The notes under the pieces are model-generated. The model was not told the origin of the DNA and ran no database searches. It saw only the letters and a program-made list of their open reading frames with translations. Position numbers and translations under genes: made by a program. Shown piece after piece: positions 1 through 9,836 of a stretch of DNA of 15,293 nt; position 1 is the stretch's first letter, and every line of letters starts with the position of its first letter. Location of the stretch: contig CADEGS010000096.1 of the NCBI GenBank assembly GCA_902826945.1, positions 1 through 15,293 on the forward strand, written 5' to 3'. The DNA comes from an uncultured bacterium (GTDB taxonomy: Bacteria > Planctomycetota > UBA1135 > GCA-002686595).

Positions 1-1
1 G

Positions 2-664
2 CTCGCGCTGGCGCGCGGCCGCCTGCGGCGCGGATGGGCGGCCTGGACGGCGGCCGCGGTCGAGCTGGCCACGCTCGCGCTGGCCGCCCCCACGCAGGGC
101 TGGCACGGCGCGCACACCTACGGGCCGCGCTACCTGCTGCCCGCGCTGCCCTTCCTGTGGCTGGGCGTGGCGCCCGCGCTCGACGCCGCCGCGGGGCGCG
201 GGCTGGCGCTCGCGGCCTGGTGCCTGGTCGGGCTGGGCCTCGTGACCGCGCTCCCGGGCGTGCTCGTGTCGCACACGACGCACCTCGACCTGGCGACGCG
301 CGCGGCGGCGCTCGCGTGGCCGGACGCGGAGCTCGGCCTGTCCGGCGCGAACGCCGACGAGGAGCGCTTCCAGCGCATCCAGTGGAGCTGGGCCTTCGCC
401 GCCCCGTGGGCGCACTGGCGCATCCTGCGCCACCGCGTGGCCGGGCTGGGCGAGGGCTTCGGGTTGCCCGAGATCTTCTTCCTGGACGAGCCCGTGGTGC
501 TCACGCCGACGCACGAGCGCGCGCGCGGCTTCCGCCACATGGCTTGGGTCGACTTCCGCCAGCGCCTGGGCGGCCCGCTGTGGCCCGCCGTCGCGCTCTG
601 CACGCTGCTGCTCGGCCTGGGCATCGTGCAGTCGCTGCAAGGGCTCGACCCCGGCACCGACTGA
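2..664 (+). CDS. Polytopic membrane protein, probable GT-C-type glycosyltransferase or dolichyl-mannosyltransferase-like (3' end only)
   Basis: The 5' part lies outside the window; 220 codons up to TGA are visible. An early hydrophobic helix leads into GWHGAHTYGPRYLLPALPFL (about residues 33-52), a motif I associate with large bacterial membrane proteins related to the GT39/ArnT-like GT-C glycosyltransferases. A second membrane stretch follows (about 65-90), then a roughly 95-residue soluble segment rich in Trp, Arg and Glu, then one C-terminal helix (about 190-213) and a short polar tail. The gene converges on the GT2 gene with 31 bp between the stops. A neighbouring polyprenyl-phosphate sugar transferase fits a lipid-linked sugar pathway, since GT-C enzymes use such donors, but convergence means they are not one operon. 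The missing N-terminus, where the catalytic Asp residues of GT-C enzymes lie, prevents a firm call. Confidence 0.6.
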   Translation, partial: LALARGRLRRGWAAWTAAAVELATLALAAPTQGWHGAHTYGPRYLLPALPFLWLGVAPALDAAAGRGLALAAWCLVGLGLVTALPGVLVSHTTHLDLATRAAALAWPDAELGLSGANADEERFQRIQWSWAFAAPWAHWRILRHRVAGLGEGFGLPEIFFLDEPVVLTPTHERARGFRHMAWVDFRQRLGGPLWPAVALCTLLLGLGIVQSLQGLDPGTD

Positions 665-668
665 ACGC

Positions 669-683
669 CGGCGCACCGCGCCG
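669..683. terminator. Small GC hairpin between convergent stops
   Basis: CGGCGC, loop ACC, GCGCCG forms a perfect 6-bp stem in the 31-bp gap between the stop of the membrane protein and the stop of the GT2 gene. There is no T-run on either side, so an intrinsic terminator is only a possibility. Such stems also arise by chance at this base composition. Confidence 0.25.
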
Positions 684-695
684 CGCGGCCCGCGC

Positions 696-1385
696 TCAGC
701 CGAAGAGGCCCCAGCGCAGGATGGCCCACACGGCCAGGAAGCCGTCGCGCGGCTTGATCTTCTTGCCCTCCGAGTAGTCGCGGCCGGCGTAGCGCACGGG
801 GACCTCGTAGATGCGCGCCTTCATGCGCGCGACCTTGGCGGTGAGCTCGGGCTCGACGGAGAAGCCGCGCGAGCGCACGTCGAGGCGGCGCGCGATCGCC
901 GCGGTGAAGACCTTGTAGCAGGTCTCCATGTCCGTCAGGTTCAGGTTCGTGACGAGGTTCGAGAGCGTCGTCAGGAACCGGTTCGCCAGGTAGTGGTAGT
1001 ACAGGTGCGCGCGCCCGTAGGAGCCGCCGAGGAAGCGGCTGCCGAACACGACGTCGGCCTTGCCCTCCTCGATCGGGCGCAGGAGCGAGGGGTAGTCCGC
1101 CGGGTCGTACTCGAGGTCGGCGTCCTGGATCAGCACGACGTCGCCCGTGAAGGCGCGCAGGCCGGTCGCGAGCGCCGCCCCCTTGCCGCGGTTCTCGGCG
1201 TGACGCAGCACGACCAGGTTGTCGTAGCGGCGCGCCAGCTCCTCGAGGAGGACCGGCGTGCGGTCGGTCGAGCCGTCGTCGATGACGACGACCTCCTTCT
1301 CGTAGGGCGTGGCCTGCACGCGCTCGATGATCTGCACGAGCGTCGCGGACTCGTTCAGGACCGGGATCAGGACCGAGAGCTTCAC
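696..1385 (-). CDS. Family 2 glycosyltransferase, polyprenyl-phosphate mannosyl/glucosyltransferase (DPM1-like)
   Basis: This 229-residue protein is a compact, soluble GT-A-fold enzyme of family GT2. The N-terminus [12 protein letters not shown] is the canonical first strand, which fixes the start at the GTG at 1385 although no Shine-Dalgarno sequence precedes it. The nucleotide-binding DDGS is at residues 36-39, the metal/UDP-binding QDADLEYDP at 87-95, and the acceptor-side TDMETCYK at 151-158, followed by the [10 protein letters not shown] segment. The family moves a hexose from a nucleotide sugar to a polyprenyl phosphate on the cytoplasmic membrane face. The protein ends at residue 229 without the C-terminal membrane helices that some homologues carry. 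It is divergent from the OPT transporter and convergent with the partial membrane protein. The family is clear; the sugar and acceptor are not. Confidence 0.9.
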   Translation of the reverse strand: MKLSVLIPVLNESATLVQIIERVQATPYEKEVVVIDDGSTDRTPVLLEELARRYDNLVVLRHAENRGKGAALATGLRAFTGDVVLIQDADLEYDPADYPSLLRPIEEGKADVVFGSRFLGGSYGRAHLYYHYLANRFLTTLSNLVTNLNLTDMETCYKVFTAAIARRLDVRSRGFSVEPELTAKVARMKARIYEVPVRYAGRDYSEGKKIKPRDGFLAVWAILRWGLFG

Positions 1386-1458
1386 GGGCGGCCCGCCGCG
1401 CGGGCGGCAGAGTAGAGCGCTTCGCGCGCGCCGCGGCCAGCCCGGGCCGCCTCCGGCG

Positions 1459-1486
1459 TGGACCCGGAGCGCCCCCCCGCTACCCT
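1459..1486 (+). promoter_or_regulatory. Candidate housekeeping promoter of the OPT transporter
   Basis: TGGACC (1459-1464), a 16-bp spacer and TACCCT (1481-1486) resemble a -35/-10 pair: four of six bases match TTGACA, and the -10 keeps the key TA and final T. The expected transcript start would lie about 12 bp before the ATG at 1506, giving a very short leader, consistent with the absence of a Shine-Dalgarno sequence. Weak evidence in such GC-rich DNA. Confidence 0.25.
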
Positions 1487-1505
1487 GGCCCGGCCCGGCG
1501 CGGCG

Positions 1506-3410
1506 ATGAAGCGCGACGTCCTCCCGATCCTGTTCGGCGTGCTCCTCGCGGGGCTCCTCTCGGCCACGCTGCTCGTGGCCGGGCTCAAGGCCGGCATCAA
1601 CCCCGGCGTCTCCCCGCTGGTGATCCTGTTCGCCTGGTCGGCCTTCGGCCGGCGCGTCGCGGGCGAGGGCGGGGCGCGCTTCCTCAACCTGGCCCAGGTC
1701 GCGGGCTCGGGCGGCGTGGCGATCGCCGTCGGCGTGCAGTTCACCGCGCCGGTGGCGCAGATCGTGAGCGTGGACCAGGGCGTGGCCGCGCTCGAGGCCG
1801 AGGGCGTCGCGATCCCGCGCGGCCTGGACGGCCGGCCGCGCGTGGACGCCGCGCTCTTGCGGCTCCTCTCCGAGCGCGGCCATCCCGTCCCGCCCGTGGA
1901 CGTCCCGACCCTCATGCTGCTCTCGGCCGCGGGAGCGCTGATCGGCTTCGGCTTCGTCGGGCTGGGCGCGCGCCGCTTCCTCGCCGACCCGACGCTGCCC
2001 GCGCCCGAGGCGCGCGCGTGCGTGACGCTGATCCGCGCCGCGACCGCGGAGCGCGCGCAGCGGCCGCGCCTCGGGCGCTCGCTGGGCCTGGGCCTGGGCG
2101 CGAGCTTCGCCGCGCGCCTGGCGGTCAAGACGGGGCTCGCGAGCGAGCACGTCGCGCTCGGGAGCGGCCGCCTGGCGCACGCGCTCGAGCTCCCCTTCGT
2201 GCCGATCTACCTCGGCATCGGCGGCCTGCTGACGCTCTCGACGGCCCTGCTCGTGTTCGCCGGCGCGCTCTTGCACGCCGGCGGCGACGCGCTGCTCGCC
2301 CTGCTGCCCGCGGGCGGCGCGCTCGCCGAGCGCTTCCCCGCGACCTCGATGCGCTGGGCCGGCGGCGCGGCGATGAGCGTGGCGGTCGTGCACTCGCTCT
2401 TGCGCTTCGCGCGCGTGCCGGCGGTGCGCGCCGTCGAGCGCCCGCTGGTGGCGCTCGACCCCCCGCTCGCCCGCGCCTGCCGCGCGAGCGTGGCGCTGGG
2501 CGCGGCCGTCGTCGGGGCCTGGTGCCTGGCGCAGGACGGCGCGACGCCCTTCGCCCTGGCGATGACGGGCGGGGTGCTCGGCTGCGCGGCGGTGATGGTC
2601 GCGCTGGGCGCGCTGCTCTCGCTGCAGATCGGGAGCTCGGCCTCGCCGCTCTCCGGCACGATCTTCGTCACGGCGCTCGTCCTGTGCGCGCTGGCGCTGG
2701 CGCTCGGGCGGCGCTCGCTCGACGACGCGCTGCTCCTGACGCCGCTGCTCGTCGCGGCCTGCGTCGCGGTGGTCGCGGCGAACGACTCGAGCCAGGACTT
2801 CAAGACGCTCGAGCTGTGCGGCATGCGCGTGCAGGCCGGCTTCGCCGCGCAGGCGGCCGGGCTCGCCACCGGCTGCCTGGTCGTGCCCGCGGCGCTCTCG
2901 ATCGCGCACCGCGCCTACGTGCTCGGCAGCGACGAGCTGAGCGCGCCGCAGGGCAAGATGTACGCCACGCTGCTCGACGGCCTGCTCCTGCGCAGCGAGC
3001 TCCCCTGGGCGCCGATCCTGGGCGGGGCGCTGGTGGGCCTGGGGGCGGTCGCGCTCGACGTCGCCGCGCGCCGGCGCGGCCGCCACCTGCCGGCGATGGC
3101 GCTCGCGGTCGGCATCTACCTGCCGGCCGTGCTCGGCACGGGGATCCTGCTCGGCGCGCTGGCGCGGCGCGCGGCCGAGGGCCGCCGCGCGCAGACCAGC
3201 GAGTCCGTCCTGACGGCGGCGGGCCTGATCACGGGCGCGGCGGCGCTCGAGCTCCTGCTCGGCGCGGCGCTGGTGCTCGTGCCCGGCTTCGATGCCGGCC
3301 AGCTCGTCCGGCTCGCGCCGGCCGCATGGCTGCGGGACGCGCTCGGCCTGGCGGGGATCGCCGCGCTGGCGGCGCTGCTCTGGAGGCGCTCGCGGCCGCC
3401 GCCGGGCTAG
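1506..3410 (+). CDS. OPT-family (oligopeptide/metal-chelate) transporter
   Basis: A 634-residue polytopic inner-membrane protein, near the usual size of bacterial OPT proteins. Family features: the first helix runs into [20 protein letters not shown] (25-44), the counterpart of the YLGLKAG motif; [20 protein letters not shown] (61-80) matches the second conserved helix; [10 protein letters not shown] (161-170) matches the conserved hydrophilic P-x-G/A-x-A stretch; and [15 protein letters not shown] (about 425-439) matches the ANDxxQDLKTG block. A hydrophilic loop at about 86-135 separates the early helices. Members import peptides or metal-siderophore complexes with protons; the substrate cannot be read from sequence. 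The ATG at 1506 is chosen over an in-frame ATG at 1458 because [16 protein letters not shown] starts directly before the first helix and the 16 extra residues are Pro-rich. The TAG stop lies in a CTAG that forms the left edge of the inverted-repeat element. Confidence 0.85.
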   Translation: MKRDVLPILFGVLLAGLLSATLLVAGLKAGINPGVSPLVILFAWSAFGRRVAGEGGARFLNLAQVAGSGGVAIAVGVQFTAPVAQIVSVDQGVAALEAEGVAIPRGLDGRPRVDAALLRLLSERGHPVPPVDVPTLMLLSAAGALIGFGFVGLGARRFLADPTLPAPEARACVTLIRAATAERAQRPRLGRSLGLGLGASFAARLAVKTGLASEHVALGSGRLAHALELPFVPIYLGIGGLLTLSTALLVFAGALLHAGGDALLALLPAGGALAERFPATSMRWAGGAAMSVAVVHSLLRFARVPAVRAVERPLVALDPPLARACRASVALGAAVVGAWCLAQDGATPFALAMTGGVLGCAAVMVALGALLSLQIGSSASPLSGTIFVTALVLCALALALGRRSLDDALLLTPLLVAACVAVVAANDSSQDFKTLELCGMRVQAGFAAQAAGLATGCLVVPAALSIAHRAYVLGSDELSAPQGKMYATLLDGLLLRSELPWAPILGGALVGLGAVALDVAARRRGRHLPAMALAVGIYLPAVLGTGILLGALARRAAEGRRAQTSESVLTAAGLITGAAALELLLGAALVLVPGFDAGQLVRLAPAAWLRDALGLAGIAALAALLWRRSRPPPG

Positions 3411-3428
3411 CCCGCATCCCTCACCACC
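3407..3428 (+). repeat. Left arm of 22-bp perfect inverted repeat
   Basis: CTAG followed by CCCGCATCCCTCACCACC. The whole 22 bp recur exactly as the reverse complement at 3570-3591. The TAG at 3408-3410 is the stop codon of the OPT gene. The outer CTAG can be read either as part of the arm or as a duplicated target site (TA, or CTAG). Confidence 0.95.
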
Positions 3429-3588
3429 CCGCGGCGGAATCGCCGCATCCCTGGCACAGCTCGGCACTTCCCTCCCTCACCGGGTTCGACGACCAGTTCA
3501 TGGTCGCCTCCACGCGCTTCGGTCGCGAAGCACCGATCTGCATCAGGTCTACGACGATTCAGCTCACGAGGTGGTGAGGGATGCGGGC
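3410..3588. mobile_element. MITE-like non-coding inverted-repeat element, possibly IS630/Tc1-mariner type
   Basis: This 179-bp segment is bounded by 19-bp perfect terminal inverted repeats and flanked on each side by TA within CTAG. IS630-family elements are known to duplicate TA and to prefer CTAG targets, which is why I suggest that type. No credible ORF lies inside. Subterminal pairing is partly kept: GAATCG at 3437-3442 against CGATTC at 3555-3560. Two small hairpins sit at the centre, CGACCA-N5-TGGTCG (3490-3506) and GCTTCG-GTCG-CGAAGC (3516-3531). The interior is visibly less GC-rich than both neighbours. It fills the whole gap between convergent stop codons. Alternatives are a long-stem bidirectional terminator or a REP/BIME-type palindromic unit. 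No transposase is present, so any movement would depend on one supplied in trans. Confidence 0.65.
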
Positions 3589-3591
3589 TAG
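3570..3591 (-). repeat. Right arm of 22-bp perfect inverted repeat
   Basis: GGTGGTGAGGGATGCGGG followed by CTAG, the exact reverse complement of 3407-3428. The stop codon of the NHL-repeat lipoprotein gene (TCA on the plus strand, 3593-3595) begins two bases after this arm. Confidence 0.95.
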
Positions 3592-3592
3592 G

Positions 3593-4798
3593 TCAGGGGA
3601 GCACGACCCACAGCTCGTCCGCGCCGGCGTCGAGCGCGTACAGCGAGCCGTCCTCGGTGCGCGCGAGCGAGAACGCGCCGCCGACCGAGGTGAAGTTCGG
3701 CGCGCTGCCGAGGCTCGCCGTCGCCGTCGCGCAGTCGGGGAAGAGCGGGCAGTCGGCCACGCCGCTCGCGCGGTCGTAGCGCCGCAGCACGCCCGTCGCC
3801 GAGTCGATCCAGTAGATCTCGTCCTGCGCCGTCGTGACCGGCGCCACCGGCGCGCCCGCGCCCGCCGCCGGGCCGACGCCGTCGGTCGTGAGCGCGCTGC
3901 CGTCCCCCACCAGCGTGCGCACGCCGCCGGCGAGCTGACCCGAGGCGTCGAAGCCGCCGAGCGAGAGCTCGCGCAGCCGGTTGCCGCCCGCGCCCGCGCC
4001 GCCGGTGTCGGCGATCACCAGCCGGCCGTCGCAGCCCAGGGTCAGGCCCGAGGGCGCGTCGAAGCCCGCGCCGCCGAGCGAGCCGTCGGCGAAGAAGGCC
4101 GCCCCTGTGCCGGCCAGCGTGAGCGACGCCGGCAGCCCGGAGACGTCCACCAGGCGGATCGCGTGGTTGCCGCGGTCGGCGACGAGCAGCGTGCCGTCGC
4201 CGGTCGCCAGCACGCCCGCGCCGGAGCCGAAGGAGAAGCGCATCAGCGGCCCCGTCCCGTCCGCGAAGCCGGCGGAGCCGTCCGGGACGAGGCCCGGCAG
4301 CACGTCCACCGCGCCCGGCGTGTCGCGGCTGACGAGCAGCAGCGTGTTGCCGCTCTCCTCCACGACGACCAGGAAGCCCGGCAAGAGCACGGCCAGCCCC
4401 GACAGCTCGGCCGGCGCGGCGATCGAGGCGTACTCGGGCAGGAGATCGACGTCGCCCGGCGCGAGCAAGAGCGTCTCGCTCAGCGGGTTCACCGGGTCGG
4501 AGGGGTCGAAGACCAGCTTGACCAGCGTCGCCCCGGCGCCGGTCGCGTAGAGCTCGACCATCCCGTTCAGCGCGAGCGTGTCCGCCGCCGCCGCGAGCTG
4601 GCTGCGCGGCCCGACGTCGAGCACCGACAGCGGCACCGCGGCGAGCGAGCCGAAGGCCTGGTCGTCGCCCAGGCAGCCGTTCGCGCCGTACAGGGAGAGC
4701 GCGATCGGCTCGTCGCTGGAGCGCGTGTCGGTGCCCTCGCGGCAGCCGCAGACGAGGGCCAGGGTGGCCGGGAGCAGGGCGCGGAGGGTGGATCGCAT
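3593..4798 (-). CDS. NHL-repeat beta-propeller lipoprotein
   Basis: A 401-residue predicted exported protein. MRSTLRALLPATLALVCGC has a charged start, a hydrophobic core and a lipobox-like VCGC, so Cys19 is the likely lipidation site, with Cys at -2 being unusual. The rest is repetitive Gly/Asp-rich beta-sheet. Recognisable NHL-type blades include LLVADRGNHAIRLVD (204-218), LVIADTGGAGAGGNRLREL (260-278) and IYWIDSATGVLRRYD (328-342), with weaker blades before and after. NHL propellers usually bind partners and have no conserved catalytic site. The ATG at 4798 is chosen because it begins the signal peptide; the open frame upstream is Arg-rich shadow. It lies 127 bp downstream of spoVR on the same strand, too far to be sure it belongs to that operon. 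No Shine-Dalgarno sequence is evident. The cellular role is unknown. Confidence 0.8.
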   Translation of the reverse strand: MRSTLRALLPATLALVCGCREGTDTRSSDEPIALSLYGANGCLGDDQAFGSLAAVPLSVLDVGPRSQLAAAADTLALNGMVELYATGAGATLVKLVFDPSDPVNPLSETLLLAPGDVDLLPEYASIAAPAELSGLAVLLPGFLVVVEESGNTLLLVSRDTPGAVDVLPGLVPDGSAGFADGTGPLMRFSFGSGAGVLATGDGTLLVADRGNHAIRLVDVSGLPASLTLAGTGAAFFADGSLGGAGFDAPSGLTLGCDGRLVIADTGGAGAGGNRLRELSLGGFDASGQLAGGVRTLVGDGSALTTDGVGPAAGAGAPVAPVTTAQDEIYWIDSATGVLRRYDRASGVADCPLFPDCATATASLGSAPNFTSVGGAFSLARTEDGSLYALDAGADELWVVLP

Positions 4799-4925
4799 GG
4801 GCGCGAGTGTCGCGCCGCGGCCGAGGCGGGGCAAGCGGGGGGCGAGCGGTGCGGGCGGCCGTGCGCGAGCGCTGGGCGAGAAGCGCGCTGAGCGGCGCGG
4901 CGCCGGGTGGGCCGTGGCTCGCTCC

Positions 4926-6368
4926 TCAGCCCGCCGCCCGGTCCTCCCGCGCTCCCTTCGCGTCCTCGGGGGCCAGGCCCTCGCCGCCGCACAGGAGGCG
5001 CGCCTCCGAGGCCTCGCGCAGCGTGACCTCGCCGCCCTCGGCGCTGATGCGGCGGCCCTGCTTCTCGAGGATCGTGAACAGGTGCACGGGGCGCTTCCAG
5101 AGCGCCTCGAGGTTGAGCAGCGTCTCGCGCGCGCGACCCATCTGCAGGTCGCGACCGTCGTAGTGGTGCACGAGCACGAGCTCGCCCTGGCCGCCCGAGT
5201 CCACCGCGTGCAGCTCGATCTGCGGCAGGCCGCCCCACGAGAGCTGCTGCAGCAGCCAGGCCTTGATCGCGCGCCAGTCGAGCGACTCGCCGCCGTCGGG
5301 CGCGTGCGGCGCACACACGCCGCGCAGGTACTCCTCGGCGAAGCCCTCGTCCACCAGCTTGTGCACCAGGCTGACGTCGTTGTGCACGCGGCGCAGCTGG
5401 AACACGTCCTCGCCGCGCCGCTCGGCCAGCCGGAACAGCTCGATCCCGATCTTGTAGGGGTTGAGCTGGCCGGGCGGCGCCATCGTCGCCGACGAGTGGC
5501 AGTCGGCGAAGTCGAGGATCTCGGAGGCCTCCAGGATCCCGCCCGTCAGGAGGCGCGAGTGCCAGTAGGAGGCCCAGCCCTCGTTCATGATCTTGGTCAT
5601 GCGCTGCGGGGCGAAGTAATACGCCTCGTCGCGCACGATGTGCAGCACGTCGCGCTGCCAGGCCTCCAGCGGCGCGCTGTCCTCGAGGAAGCCGAGGACG
5701 TCGTAGGTCGGCAGGCGCCGCACGGGCCGCGGCGCGGGGTCGGGCGCGGCGGGCTCGCCCAGCGGCGACATGCTGAGCGCCTGCAGCGAGCGCAGCGCGC
5801 GCTCGGAGGGCGGGGTGTAGACGCTGCGCGAGTCCGGCGGGTGCGAGCGCTCGCGCAGCGGCAGGTAGGGGTCCACGAGGGTGTCCACCGACAGGCACAG
5901 GTCGGCGAAGCGCTCGACCCGCTCCTGGCCGAACGCGTCGATGTAGCGCCGCACGCGCGTCGAGTGGCTGCCCATCGTGTCGAGCATGCGCCGGTCGGTG
6001 GGGCCGAACCACAGGTTGTTGCGGAAGAAGTCCGCGTGCCCGTAGACGTGCGCCATCACGAGCTTCTGCTCGAGCAGCGAGTTCGAGCGCACGAGGTAGG
6101 CGTACGTGGGGTCGTTGTTGATGACCAGCTCGTAGATCTTCGACAGGCCCCAGTGGCGGCCCTTCTCGAGCCGCTCGTACTCCATGCCGAAGCGCCACGA
6201 CGGGTAGCGCACCGGGAAGCCGCCGTAGGCCGCCACGCCGTTGACGTCGCGCGCGTCGAGCACCTCGAAGACGACGTCGAAGAAGTCGAGCCCGGCCTCG
6301 CGCGCGGCGCTCTCGATGATCAGCGCCTGGTACTTGAGGGCGGCGGGGAGCTCGGTCTTCAGGCCCAT
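4926..6368 (-). CDS. spoVR: SpoVR/YcgB family protein
   Basis: A 480-residue cytoplasmic protein, close to the roughly 470-510 usual for SpoVR/YcgB. Conserved blocks are PSWRFGMEYERLEKGRHWGL (56-75), YELVINNDPTYAYLVRSN (79-96), the HVYGH motif (107-111) followed by ADFFRNN, KIMNEGWASYWH (259-270) and the APPGQLNPYKIGIELF block (about residues 297-312). A short Pro-rich stretch (about 204-219) separates the N-terminal part from the rest. SpoVR is needed for normal spore cortex in Bacillus and is widespread in non-sporulating bacteria beside PrkA and YeaH. Its biochemical activity is not established. The ATG at 6368 is one base after the DUF444 stop and is preceded by AAGGGG, a good Shine-Dalgarno sequence inside the end of the upstream gene. 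It is the last gene of the three-gene unit. Confidence 0.93.
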   Translation of the reverse strand: MGLKTELPAALKYQALIIESAAREAGLDFFDVVFEVLDARDVNGVAAYGGFPVRYPSWRFGMEYERLEKGRHWGLSKIYELVINNDPTYAYLVRSNSLLEQKLVMAHVYGHADFFRNNLWFGPTDRRMLDTMGSHSTRVRRYIDAFGQERVERFADLCLSVDTLVDPYLPLRERSHPPDSRSVYTPPSERALRSLQALSMSPLGEPAAPDPAPRPVRRLPTYDVLGFLEDSAPLEAWQRDVLHIVRDEAYYFAPQRMTKIMNEGWASYWHSRLLTGGILEASEILDFADCHSSATMAPPGQLNPYKIGIELFRLAERRGEDVFQLRRVHNDVSLVHKLVDEGFAEEYLRGVCAPHAPDGGESLDWRAIKAWLLQQLSWGGLPQIELHAVDSGGQGELVLVHHYDGRDLQMGRARETLLNLEALWKRPVHLFTILEKQGRRISAEGGEVTLREASEARLLCGGEGLAPEDAKGAREDRAAG

Positions 6369-6369
6369 C

Positions 6370-7476
6370 TCAGCGCCCCTTGCCGAGGAAGCTCTTGATC
6401 GCCTCGGGCACGTCGCCGCGGTCGTTGACGCTCGTCGTGACGAGCGTCTCGACGTGTCCCAGCGCGGCGTCCAGGTCCTTCTTGAACTGGCCGGAGCCGT
6501 GCGCGCTCTTCACCTGCCCGTAGCAGAACTGGTTCACGCGCGGCAGGATCTCGTCGCGCAGGAGCGACACGCACAGCTCGGTGTCGCGCGCCGACCAGTT
6601 GTCGCCGTCCGAGTAGTGGAACGGGTAGATGTTCCAGTCCTCGGGGCGGTAGCGCTGGCTGATCTGCTTCAGGCACAGGTCGTAGGCCGAGGAGATCTTC
6701 GTGCCGCCCGACTCGCGCAGGTGGAAGAAGGTGTGCTGGTCCACGATGCGCGCCACGGCGTCGTGCACGATGTAGACCACGTCGAGGTTCTTGTACTGGC
6801 TGCGCAGCCACGTATCGATCCAGAACGCCTTGATGCGCACGATCTCCTTCTGCTCGCGCCCCATCGAGCCGGAGACGTCCATCATGTGGAAGACCACCGC
6901 CGAGGAGTCCGGCTGCGGGCTGCTCTTGCGCATGCGGAAGCGGAAGTCGTCGCGCACCGGGACCACGCGCGGCTCGAGCGGGTCGTACTGGCCGCTCGCG
7001 ATCGTGCGCCGCAGGGCGTTCCGGAAGGTGCGCCGGAACTGCCGCAGCGAGTCCGGACCGCTCATGCGCACGCCGTTGTAGCGGCCGCCCTCGGTCGAGA
7101 CCTCGCGCACGCCGCGCGGGCGGATGTTCGGCAGCTCGAGCTCCTCGCCCAGCATCTCGGCCAGGTCCTCGAGCTCGACCTCCACCTCCAGGATGTGACG
7201 CCCGGCGCGGTCGCCGGCGCCGGCCGAGCCCTCGCCCTCCTTGCCGTCGGCGTCGGCCGCCTCGCCGCCCTCGCCGTCGCCCTTGCCGCCCTTGCCGCCG
7301 GGGTTGGAGCCGAACACGAAGCGCGGCAGCTCGATCTGCGGCAGCGGGATCGAGACGGCCTTGTCGCCGGCGCGGCCGATCAGCTCGCCGGTCGAGAGGT
7401 AGCGGCGCAGGTCGCGGCGGATCCGCCCGCGCACGATCTCGCGGAAGCGTGCCCGGTCCGCCTCGATGCGGTACAC
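6370..7476 (-). CDS. yeaH: DUF444 / YeaH-YhbH family VWA-like protein
   Basis: A 368-residue cytoplasmic protein. The N-terminal region (1-55) has the family start with many Arg residues, then IPLPQIELPRFVFG. A low-complexity Gly/Lys/Glu/Asp linker follows (57-92), then a helical acidic segment (95-120). The C-terminal half is a von Willebrand A-like domain with the MIDAS signature DVSGSMG (200-206; Asp200, Ser202, Ser204), a GGTKISSAY block (257-265) and HYSDGDNW (287-294). Family members are always found with PrkA and SpoVR and probably act in the same stress or sporulation pathway; a scaffold role is inferred from the VWA fold. The start is GTG at 7476, four bases after the prkA stop, with GAGGCGG about 11 bases upstream. 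The sense-strand linker is GGC/GAC/GAG-rich and probably length-variable. Confidence 0.93.
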   Translation of the reverse strand: MYRIEADRARFREIVRGRIRRDLRRYLSTGELIGRAGDKAVSIPLPQIELPRFVFGSNPGGKGGKGDGEGGEAADADGKEGEGSAGAGDRAGRHILEVEVELEDLAEMLGEELELPNIRPRGVREVSTEGGRYNGVRMSGPDSLRQFRRTFRNALRRTIASGQYDPLEPRVVPVRDDFRFRMRKSSPQPDSSAVVFHMMDVSGSMGREQKEIVRIKAFWIDTWLRSQYKNLDVVYIVHDAVARIVDQHTFFHLRESGGTKISSAYDLCLKQISQRYRPEDWNIYPFHYSDGDNWSARDTELCVSLLRDEILPRVNQFCYGQVKSAHGSGQFKKDLDAALGHVETLVTTSVNDRGDVPEAIKSFLGKGR

Positions 7477-7480
7477 GGCG

Positions 7481-9526
<2,046 letters not shown>

Positions 9527-9836
9527 TCCGATGGGGCTCCGCCGCAACGCGTGCGGGAGGGATCGGCGGGGAGACGGGTTTTCCTACCTTCGGTCCCCCC
9601 CGCCCGGAAACCTGAGCCACGACCGCGCGCCGCGGCCCGGGGTCCGTCCCGGAGGGGTCTCGGGCAGGCCCCGACGCGTCCTCGGTCCGGGCCTCGCCCC
9701 CTTCTTAGGACATGGCACGCCGCTCGCAGACGCTTTCTCGTCCCGCGCGCGGGCGAGCGGACCCGCGCCGCTCCCCGTCGAATCCCGCGCGCGCCTCGTC
9801 TATCCTCGCGCTGGCGCCGCGAGGCGCCCGGCCTGC
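9527..9836. other. Divergent intergenic regulatory region between prkA and the M28 lipoprotein gene
   Basis: These 310 bp contain no gene that I can support. Both flanking genes read outward, so promoters for both should lie here. A near-consensus sigma-54 site is at 9713-9728 (listed separately). A short T-rich island, GTTTTCCTACCTT at 9578-9590, is the only clearly AT-richer patch near prkA and may mark its promoter or an activator site. TATCCT at 9801-9806 could be a -10 element for the M28 gene, with only a poor -35. Open frames run across the region in several phases but have atypical Arg/Pro composition and are composition shadows. Confidence 0.6.
9713..9728 (+). promoter_or_regulatory. 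Sigma-54 (RpoN) type -24/-12 promoter
   Basis: TGGCACGCCGCTCGCA matches the consensus TGGCACRNNNNTTGCW at every defined position except one (C for T at 9725). The invariant GG (9714-9715) and GC (9726-9727) have the required 10-bp spacing. Transcription would start near 9739 and run toward the M28 lipoprotein gene, leaving a leader of about 98 bases. Sigma-54 promoters need an AAA+ enhancer-binding activator; no activator gene is in the window. Chance occurrence is possible in GC-rich DNA, but the match is much better than a bare GG-N10-GC. Confidence 0.5.

Noticed and set aside
1386..3467. Minus-strand open frame extending the GT2 protein upstream to over 900 codons
   Set aside because: The extension is antisense to the OPT gene, is Arg/Glu/Gln-rich low complexity, and the canonical GT2 N-terminus starts at 1385.
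3292..3591. Short open frames crossing the inverted-repeat element
   Set aside because: They begin inside the OPT gene in a wrong frame, show no family motif and end in the element's arms. They do not support a coding role for the element.
3407..3591. Integron attC site or CRISPR-like repeat
   Set aside because: There are only two copies, in inverted orientation, and no GTTRRRY/RYYYAAC core sites or spacers. A transposon-type terminal repeat explains the structure better.
4799..4925. Terminator or promoter between spoVR and the NHL lipoprotein gene
   Set aside because: I found no convincing stem with a T-run and no recognisable -35/-10 pair in these 127 bp.
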